Assembly (NCBI GenBank): GCA_042090735.1 | Contig: JBELIU010000024.1 | Location: 1 to 20,133 of the forward strand | DNA: 20,133 nt | Source of the DNA: Novosphingopyxis sp042090735 | GTDB taxonomy: Bacteria; Pseudomonadota; Alphaproteobacteria; Sphingomonadales; Sphingomonadaceae | Direction of reading: 5' to 3' | In this document: piece by piece, positions 15,184 through 20,133 of the stretch | Layout of the letters: the number at the start of each line of letters is the position of its first letter | Numbering within the stretch: position 1 is the stretch's first letter | Made by a program: the position numbers and the translations under genes | The notes under the pieces: model-generated | The model's input: only the letters and a program-made list of their open reading frames with translations | Database searches by the model: none | Told to the model about the DNA's origin: nothing

Positions 15184-15696
15184 ATGACCGCATTCGACAT
15201 CATTGTGCTGGTGCTGCTCGGCGGCGGGGCCGTGCTCGGGTTCATGCGCGGATTCGTTCAGGAGGTGATCTCGCTGATCGCCTGGGTCGCGATCGTGTTT
15301 GCGGTGCGGTTCCTCCACGCGCCGCTCACCGGCTATCTGATCGAGCCGATCGGAACGGAGGCGGGGGCCGCGACATTGGCTTTCGTCGTCCTCGTGATCC
15401 TCGTCTATGCGGGCGGAAAGGGCATTGCGCGGGCGATGGGCAAGCGCATGCGCCAGTCCACGCTGGGGCCGATCGATCGCGTACTCGGCTTCGGTTTCGG
15501 CGCGGTGAAGGGGCTGATCCTGGCCGCCCTGATGTTCCTGCTGCTCATCTTTTTGTTCGAGACGTTCATGGGGGTCGGCGCCACGCGGCCCGAATGGCTC
15601 ACCCAGTCGCGCACCTATCCGCTGATGAATGCCACCGGCGCGGCGCTGAGTGAATATGTCCCGCGCCCCACCCGCGCGACCGAGGTGCCGGAATGA
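15184..15696 (+). CDS. cvpA: CvpA family inner-membrane protein
   Basis: The product has 170 residues and about four hydrophobic segments. The N-terminus (MTAFDIIVLVLLGGGAVLGFMRGFVQEVISLIAW) is typical of CvpA, with the conserved GFxRGFxxE-like pattern, and GPIDRVLGFGFGAVKGL in the third quarter is the other family landmark. CvpA was named for colicin V production in E. coli; its general role in the inner membrane, linked to envelope stress and biofilm phenotypes, is poorly understood. The ATG at 15184 is chosen because the first membrane segment starts immediately; the upstream open frame is Arg/Pro-rich. The stop overlaps the ATG of the next gene (ATGA), implying translational coupling. Confidence 0.9.
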   Translation: MTAFDIIVLVLLGGGAVLGFMRGFVQEVISLIAWVAIVFAVRFLHAPLTGYLIEPIGTEAGAATLAFVVLVILVYAGGKGIARAMGKRMRQSTLGPIDRVLGFGFGAVKGLILAALMFLLLIFLFETFMGVGATRPEWLTQSRTYPLMNATGAALSEYVPRPTRATEVPE

Positions 15697-16124
15697 GCGC
15701 GAGTGCCCTCTATAACCGCGATATCCTTCGGCTCGCCGCCTCGCTGGAAGAGGGCACGGCCCTCGCGCCGCCGGCAAGCCATGCCGAACGCCGTTCGCCC
15801 ACCTGCGGCAGCCGGGTGACGCTGTGGGTCAAGCGTGACGGACAGGGGCGTATCGAGCAGTTGAGCGCGGACATCGCATCCTGTGCGCTCGGCCAGGCTT
15901 CGGCGGCAATGCTCCTGCGCGATGCGCCGGGCATGGACCGCGCCGCCGTGGCCGCCGCGCGCGATGCCTGGGCGGACCATCTTTCGGGCACGGCGGACCA
16001 GCCCGGTTTCGCCGATGCCGGACTGCTGACGCCCGCACGCGACTATCCCGCCCGGCACCCCGCCATCCTGCTTCCCTGGGACACGCTGCTGGCGGCCCTC
16101 GACCAACCGGAAACCGCCGCATGA
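15693..16124 (+). CDS. NifU/IscU-like iron-sulfur scaffold homologue with degenerate ligand set
   Basis: The product has 143 residues and resembles the NifU N-terminal/SufU fold: SPTCGSRVTLWVKRDGQGRI, then ASCALGQASAAML, then an ARHPAILLPWDTLL end. Cys38 and Cys64 match the first two cluster ligands. The Asp that normally follows in C-G-D is Ser40, and the third Cys, expected in the R-x-x-C-(x)4-W pattern, is Ala124 here, with His122 nearby. Either cluster or zinc binding differs from classical scaffolds or it has another role. The ATG overlaps the cvpA stop (ATGA) and its own stop overlaps the ATG of the antiporter gene, so the three are translationally coupled. No other isc/suf gene is nearby. 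Confidence 0.8.
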   Translation: MSASALYNRDILRLAASLEEGTALAPPASHAERRSPTCGSRVTLWVKRDGQGRIEQLSADIASCALGQASAAMLLRDAPGMDRAAVAAARDAWADHLSGTADQPGFADAGLLTPARDYPARHPAILLPWDTLLAALDQPETAA

Positions 16125-17902
16125 ACGAACAGCATATGGCCGGCGACGCGATGCTGAGCGGCGTCTTCCTACTCGGCGCGGCTTTGGTCTTCGTGCTGCT
16201 GTTCCGCCGCCTCGGCCTTGGTGCGGTTTTAGGCTATCTCGTTGGCGGCATCCTGATCGGCCCGCAGGTGCTTGGCCTTGTCGGCGATGCGAACACGATC
16301 CTCAGCTTTGCAGAAATCGGCATCATTCTCCTGCTGTTCCTCGTCGGCCTCGAACTGTCGCCGAGCCGGTTGTGGCGCATGCGGCGCGATATCTTTGCAC
16401 TGGGCGCTGCGCAGGTGGTGCTGTGCGGCCTGGCGCTGTTCGCCCTTATCCTCGCTTTCATGGGGTTCACCTGGCAGGCGGCGCTGGTGATCGGCCTGCC
16501 GCTGGGCCTCAGTTCCACCGCGCAGGTGCTGCCGCTGCTGCAATCGCAGGGACGTTTGAAGACCGATTTCGGGCAGAAGAGCTTCTCGATCCTGCTGTTT
16601 CAGGATCTGTCGATCGTCCCCTTGTTGACGATCGTCGCCGCGCTGTCTCGCGCACCGGTGGAAGCGGGAACGCCGCAAGGTTTCCAGCTGGTACTGAACG
16701 CGGCGATCGGCATTGCGGTACTGATCGCGGCGGGCAAATATGTGCTCAATCCGCTGCTGGCGCTGGTCGGGCGCGTGTCGGAGCGCGAACTGTTCGTGAT
16801 CGCGGGCCTGTTCGCGGTCTGCGCCAGCGCGGCGCTGATGGAATATCTGGGCCTCTCGCCCGCGCTCGGCGCGTTCATCGCCGGCGTGATGCTGGCCGAA
16901 TCGCCTTACCGGCATGAGCTGGAGGCGGACGTCGATCCTTTCCGCTCCATCCTGCTGGGCCTGTTTTTCCTTGCCGTCGGCATGATGCTGGACCTGAATG
17001 TGGTGGCCGCCAACCCGCTCGTGATCATCGGCGCAGCCGCGGCGCTCGTCGCCGTGAAGGCGGCGGTGATCTACACGCTCGGCCGGCTGTTCGGACTGGA
17101 CAATTCGCCGGCAGTCATCATGGCGCTGCTGCTCAGCCAGGGCGGCGAATTCGGCTTCGTGCTGTTCAGCGCTGCGGAAGGCGCGCTGCTGATCGAACCG
17201 TCCGCCTCCAGCCTGTTCGGCGCCATCGTCACGCTGTCCATGGCCACCACGCCGTTTCTGATGCTGCTCGCCCGCCGGCTTGCGCAGCGCCGCACGACCA
17301 GCGAGGCGCAGCTCGACGATCCCGAAGCCTCGCCCGTTACCTCGGTCATCGTCGTGGGCCATGGCCGCTTCGGGCAGACCGCGTCGCAGATCATACAGGC
17401 TTCGGGGCGGGAGGTGACGCTGATCGACATCAAGCCCGACGTGATCGACCTGTCGAACGAGTTCGGACGCAAAGTGTTCTACGGCGACGGCACGCGCGTG
17501 GACCTGTTGCGGCGTGCCGGGGCGGCGGAGGCCAGCGCGATTCTGTTCTGCATCGACGATCGCGGGCTCGACGCGGATTCGCTCGTTCCGATTCAGGAGA
17601 CCTTCCCGAAAACCAAGCTGTTCGTGCGCGCTTACGATCGGCGCCAGTCGTTGGCTCTGCAGCCCGCAAAGGGCGTCAAGATCCGGCGCGAGGTGCTGGA
17701 ATCAGCCATCTGCCTCGCCCGGGATGCGCTGGAGGAGATGGACTGCGATGACGCGAAGATCGAGCGGGTGGTCGACGAATATCGCCGCCGCGATCTGGAG
17801 CGTATGCGTTTGCAGCGCGAAGCCGGCGATCTGCACGCGGGATCGAGCATGAGCTTCGGCGGCGAGGATTCGGAGCATTTCGACCCGCTCGCTACCGAAT
17901 AA
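16121..17902 (+). CDS. CPA2-family monovalent cation:proton antiporter with RCK (TrkA-N) domain, KefB/KefC-like
   Basis: The product has 593 residues. Residues about 10-390 form a Na+/H+-exchanger-type membrane domain with about 12-13 segments. Landmarks are GYLVGGILIGPQVLG, FLVGLELSPSRLW, LLFQDLSIVPLL (Gln161-Asp162, the ion-site region in Kef proteins) and LLLSQGGEFGFVLF. A cytoplasmic TrkA-N/RCK domain follows (VIVVGHGRFGQT 410-420, then VTLIDIKPD and YGDGTRVDLL), which binds nucleotide. Kef systems expel K+ and are gated by glutathione and its adducts to protect against electrophiles; gating of this protein is inferred only. There is no separate KefF/KefG ancillary gene here. Its ATG overlaps the preceding stop (ATGA). 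A short stem and seven Ts close the transcript. Confidence 0.93.
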   Translation: MNEQHMAGDAMLSGVFLLGAALVFVLLFRRLGLGAVLGYLVGGILIGPQVLGLVGDANTILSFAEIGIILLLFLVGLELSPSRLWRMRRDIFALGAAQVVLCGLALFALILAFMGFTWQAALVIGLPLGLSSTAQVLPLLQSQGRLKTDFGQKSFSILLFQDLSIVPLLTIVAALSRAPVEAGTPQGFQLVLNAAIGIAVLIAAGKYVLNPLLALVGRVSERELFVIAGLFAVCASAALMEYLGLSPALGAFIAGVMLAESPYRHELEADVDPFRSILLGLFFLAVGMMLDLNVVAANPLVIIGAAAALVAVKAAVIYTLGRLFGLDNSPAVIMALLLSQGGEFGFVLFSAAEGALLIEPSASSLFGAIVTLSMATTPFLMLLARRLAQRRTTSEAQLDDPEASPVTSVIVVGHGRFGQTASQIIQASGREVTLIDIKPDVIDLSNEFGRKVFYGDGTRVDLLRRAGAAEASAILFCIDDRGLDADSLVPIQETFPKTKLFVRAYDRRQSLALQPAKGVKIRREVLESAICLARDALEEMDCDDAKIERVVDEYRRRDLERMRLQREAGDLHAGSSMSFGGEDSEHFDPLATE

Positions 17903-17913
17903 GCGGTTTTTTT
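17885..17913 (+). terminator. Weak intrinsic terminator after the CPA2 antiporter gene
   Basis: CCGCT (17885-17889) pairs with AGCGG (17902-17906), then seven Ts follow (17907-17913). The stem is only 5 bp and overlaps the stop codon, and the T tract overlaps the stop of convergent aroB. Only 9 bp separate the two genes. Confidence 0.45.
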
Positions 17914-19018
17914 AGCGCGCGCGCTCTTCATCCAGAAACGCCGCGACGTTTGCCAGCTCGACATCCTTGGCGAGCCAGGTCTTGCCGATCCCGCGCGCGA
18001 GCAGAAAGGGCAGGGTGCCGCCGGCCATCTTCTTGTCGTGGCGCATATGATCGACCAACCGCGCGCCGTCGCAATCGACGCCCGCCTGCCGCAGTGTGAC
18101 GGGCAGCCCGCTGGCGGATAGGAGCGCGGCCGCGCGCTCGGCGTCTTCCACCGGGCATTCCCCGCGGCGCACCGAGTAACGCAAGGCGAGCGCCATGCCG
18201 CAGGCCACGCCTTCGCCGTGCAGCAGCCGATCCGAAAAGCCGGTCTCCGCCTCCAGCGCATGTCCAAAGGTATGGCCGAGGTTGAGGAGGGCGCGCGTGC
18301 CTGTCATTTCGCGTTCGTCGGCGGCGACGATGCGCGCCTTGGAGCGGACCGAGCGCTCGATCGCCTCTGCGCGAACGGGAAGCTCTCCGGCGAAGAAGGC
18401 GCCGCGGTTCGCCTCGCACCATGCGAAGAAGTCGGGATCGTCGATCAGCCCGTATTTCACCACTTCGGCCCAGCCCGCGGCGAGCTGGCGTTCGGGAAGG
18501 GTTGCGAGCAGTTGGGGATCGATCAGGACGAAGCCGGGCTGGTGGAACGCGCCCACCAGATTCTTGCCCGCGCCGGTATTGATCGCGGTCTTGCCGCCCA
18601 CGCTGCTGTCCACCTGTGCCAACAGCGTGGTGGGGATCTGCACGAAACCGCAGCCGCGCTTGGCGATGGCGGCGGCAAAGCCGGTGAGATCGCCCACAAC
18701 CCCGCCGCCCAGGGCCAGGATATGATCGCCGCGTTCCACCCCGCGATCGAGCAACCAGTCGGTCAACTTCTCCAGCCAGGCCCAGCTCTTGGCCTGCTCG
18801 CCCTGCGGCACCGTGAAGACATCGAGTGCGATATCGGCGGCGGCCAGGCGCGCGCGCAATGGCTCCAGCCAGTGTGCGGCCACGCCCTCGTCGGTCACGC
18901 CCAGCAAACGTCCCGCGCGCGCATAGCCGCCGACATGCTCCGCGATCTGCCCGAAAGCGCCCGGCGCGATCAGAATGTCATAAGGAGCATCGGCAAGGTC
19001 GACGGAGACACGGGTCAT
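17912..19018 (-). CDS. aroB: 3-dehydroquinate synthase
   Basis: AroB converts DAHP to 3-dehydroquinate, the second step of the shikimate pathway, using NAD+ and a divalent metal. The product has 368 residues, the usual size. Visible landmarks are the NAD-binding ALGGGVVGDLTGFAA (102-116), PTTLLAQVDSSVGGKTAIN (129-147), KNLVGAFHQP, the metal ligands Glu185 (AGWAEVVKYG), His249 (LLNLGHTFGHALE) and His267 (LLHGEGVACGM). The ATG at 19018 (MTRVSVDL) is chosen because it overlaps the aroK stop (ATGA) and matches the expected N-terminus; the longer frame to 19096 lies inside aroK. It is coupled to aroK and convergent with the antiporter gene. Confidence 0.98.
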   Translation of the reverse strand: MTRVSVDLADAPYDILIAPGAFGQIAEHVGGYARAGRLLGVTDEGVAAHWLEPLRARLAAADIALDVFTVPQGEQAKSWAWLEKLTDWLLDRGVERGDHILALGGGVVGDLTGFAAAIAKRGCGFVQIPTTLLAQVDSSVGGKTAINTGAGKNLVGAFHQPGFVLIDPQLLATLPERQLAAGWAEVVKYGLIDDPDFFAWCEANRGAFFAGELPVRAEAIERSVRSKARIVAADEREMTGTRALLNLGHTFGHALEAETGFSDRLLHGEGVACGMALALRYSVRRGECPVEDAERAAALLSASGLPVTLRQAGVDCDGARLVDHMRHDKKMAGGTLPFLLARGIGKTWLAKDVELANVAAFLDEERAR

Positions 19019-19578
19019 GATTGCAGGGCTTTCAGAATGGCGTTCACCGTTCGCTCGTGCGGGCCGTTGTCGCTGAGGACGCGCAGCGACGCGCACGCAT
19101 AATGCGCGCGGCGTTCGGCCATCAGGTCGGTCAGCACGGTTTCGGGATCGCGGTCTTTCAACAACGGGCGGGTGTCGCGCCGGGCCACTCGTTCCACCAG
19201 CGTGGCGATGGGCGCGTCCAGCCAGACGGAGATGGCCTGATCCAGGATCAGATCGCGCGTGTCTTCCTGGCAGAAGGCGCCGCCGCCGGTGGCGATGACG
19301 ATCCGCTCCCGCTCGATCAGCCGCGCGATCACGCGCCGCTCGCCGTCGCGAAAATAAGGCTCGCCGAATTCGGCAAAGATTTCGGAGACGCTCATATTGG
19401 CGGCTTCCTCGATCTCCTCATCGGCATCGGCAAAGGTATAGCCGAGTCGGTTGGCGAGCCGCCGGCCGATCGTGGACTTGCCCACGCCCATCATGCCGAC
19501 GAGCACGATCGGGCGCCCGTCCAAACGAAGCGGTTCGCGCTTGAGGCCGGATGGGAGAGAGGTGTTCTTCGAAAGCAT
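19015..19578 (-). CDS. aroK: Shikimate kinase
   Basis: The enzyme phosphorylates shikimate to shikimate 3-phosphate with ATP. The product has 187 residues. The P-loop is GMMGVGKST (28-36), the shikimate-binding Asp lies in FADADEEIEE, Arg77 and neighbours in PYFRDGERRVI, the GGGAF loop at 98-102, and the lid Arg in RRDTRPLL (133-140). The ATG at 19578 gives a 20-residue N-terminal lead before the kinase fold, as in other alphaproteobacteria; a much longer open frame to 20109 is antisense to the neighbouring genes and not real. The gene overlaps aroB by ATGA. A TATAGC box only 10 nt before the ATG suggests a very short leader. Confidence 0.96.
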   Translation of the reverse strand: MLSKNTSLPSGLKREPLRLDGRPIVLVGMMGVGKSTIGRRLANRLGYTFADADEEIEEAANMSVSEIFAEFGEPYFRDGERRVIARLIERERIVIATGGGAFCQEDTRDLILDQAISVWLDAPIATLVERVARRDTRPLLKDRDPETVLTDLMAERRAHYACASLRVLSDNGPHERTVNAILKALQS

Positions 19579-19588
19579 TGCGGTTCCG

Positions 19589-19616
19589 GCTATAGATCGG
19601 CTAGGCGCACGGCAAA
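19589..19616 (-). promoter_or_regulatory. Candidate promoter of aroK-aroB
   Basis: On the minus strand TTTGCC (19616-19611) is followed after 16 bp by TATAGC (19594-19589). The -10 is part of a symmetric CTATAG, so the opposite strand could use it too (TATAGA at 19591-19596 for the divergent gene). The start point would fall almost at the aroK ATG. Confidence 0.3.
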
Positions 19617-19632
19617 GCTTTTTGGGATGATT

Positions 19633-19800
19633 ATGCAATATCGAAGCAGACGTGAACGCGCGGCCGGCCGCGCAAAACTCCTCGCAATCCTGGCGGTGCT
19701 GGTGGTTATCGGGATCCTCGTCTGGTTCTGGTCGATGGGCGGCGAGCAGCCGGTCTCCACGATCACCGAGTCCGTGACGCCCGCGCAGCCCGCCGGCTGA
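19633..19800 (+). CDS. Small single-pass membrane protein, unknown function
   Basis: The frame encodes 55 residues: a basic N-terminus (MQYRSRRERAAGRAK), one strong transmembrane helix (about 16-33) and a short polar tail ending TPAQPAG. The positive-inside rule places the N-terminus in the cytoplasm and the tail in the periplasm. An alternative ATG two codons upstream (19627) is possible; GGGA five bases before 19633 favours the inner one slightly. The next gene starts 3 bp after its stop, so the two are likely co-transcribed, divergently from aroK. I do not recognise a named family. Reality as a gene is supported by codon use, the clean membrane helix and the tight spacing. Confidence 0.68.
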   Translation: MQYRSRRERAAGRAKLLAILAVLVVIGILVWFWSMGGEQPVSTITESVTPAQPAG

Positions 19801-19803
19801 TTC

Positions 19804-20133
19804 ATGCGGAAAGCGGCGCTCTGGACAGCTCTGGTCACGGCGACCGGCATGGGCGCAATCGCGCTTTCGACGGTGCCTGCCGTCGGTCAGCAGCAGGGGC
19901 CGGAATCTCTCCTGCCGCCCGGCTTCGGCTCGCCGCCGCCGCCGCCCGCGCCGACACCGGCCACTCCCGCCGCTCCCGCGCCGAGCCGCCCCGCGCAGCC
20001 CGGCACGCCTCTCACGCCGCCGCCGCCTCCCGCGCCGCCGCCGCCATCGTCTCAACCGTCCGAGCCCTCGGCGCCCCTGCCTGCGCAGCCCGCGCCGACG
20101 CAAAAGCACGGATCACTTCGACGCCGCGGCAAC
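19804..20133 (+). CDS. Proline-rich exported protein, 3' partial
   Basis: The frame is open from an ATG 3 bp after the preceding gene to the window edge (110 codons). The N-terminus is a signal-peptide-like stretch (MRKAALWTALVTATGMGAIALSTVPAVG). Next is QQQGPESLLPPGFGS, then a long low-complexity segment of Pro, Ala, Ser and Thr, encoded by CCG/GCC-rich repeats. Such segments often span the periplasm or link a domain to the wall or outer membrane. The functional domain is probably beyond the edge, so no function can be given. It likely forms a unit with the small membrane protein upstream. Confidence 0.72.
   Translation, partial: MRKAALWTALVTATGMGAIALSTVPAVGQQQGPESLLPPGFGSPPPPPAPTPATPAAPAPSRPAQPGTPLTPPPPPAPPPPSSQPSEPSAPLPAQPAPTQKHGSLRRRGN
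19929..20060 (+). repeat. Low-complexity CCG/GCC-rich proline-codon tract
   Basis: Runs of CCG CCG CCG CCT and similar codons encode stretches of four or five prolines separated by Ala/Thr/Ser. It is coding low complexity within the proline-rich exported protein and may vary in length between strains. Confidence 0.6.

Noticed and set aside
19579..20109. N-terminal extension of shikimate kinase
   Set aside because: The extension is Arg/Gly-rich antisense of the proline-rich gene, and the kinase fold is complete from the ATG at 19578.
1..20133. CRISPR array, tRNA/rRNA genes, insertion sequences, prophage or attachment sites
   Set aside because: No regularly spaced repeats, cloverleaf-like sequences, transposase or integrase motifs were found on either strand by eye.

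Overview
The window is ordinary chromosomal DNA of a high-GC alphaproteobacterium, most likely a member of the Sphingomonadales. That placement is inferred from strong G/C preference at third codon positions, a CTTG-N17-CCTATAT heat-shock promoter of alphaproteobacterial type before dnaK, a palindrome of the kind scattered through sphingomonad genomes between dnaK and dnaJ, and lineage-typical proteins (the 'vgr-related' HExxH protein and a degenerate NifU-like scaffold). No rRNA, tRNA, CRISPR array, insertion sequence, phage gene or plasmid function was seen. Coding density is high, and no gene-free stretch exceeds about 215 bases.

Layout. 1-377: 3' end of an O6-alkylguanine-DNA alkyltransferase gene, overlapping by 4 bp tail-to-tail a membrane-anchored trypsin-like serine protease (374-1909, minus). 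1985-4150 (minus): primosomal helicase PriA. 4353-5711 (minus): GntP-type permease. 5897-6193 (plus): small glycine-zipper lipoprotein with a strong terminator behind it. 6282-7345 (minus): two-gene unit of a PCuAC-type copper-chaperone lipoprotein and an HExxH protein. 7525-10717 (plus): dnaK-dnaJ. 10773-13109 (minus): large patatin-like protein. 13323-17902 (plus): GFA-family protein, radA, cvpA, NifU-like protein and CPA2 cation/proton antiporter; the last three are joined by ATGA overlaps. 17912-19578 (minus): aroK-aroB shikimate-pathway pair, also joined by an ATGA overlap. 19633-20133 (plus): a 55-residue membrane protein and the start of a proline-rich exported protein that runs off the edge.

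How the genes fit together. Themes are genome maintenance (ogt, priA, radA), protein quality control (dnaK, dnaJ, serine protease), envelope and metal homeostasis (lipoproteins, PCuAC, CPA2 antiporter) and aromatic amino-acid precursor synthesis (aroK, aroB). I found no convincing new multi-gene system. The items most worth a second look are local: a palindrome inside the dnaK heat-shock promoter, a palindrome flanked by exact 9-bp direct repeats before the glycine-zipper lipoprotein, an operator-like repeat on the GFA-gene promoter, a NifU-like protein lacking key ligands, and a protease with an unusual membrane-plus-C-terminal-domain architecture.
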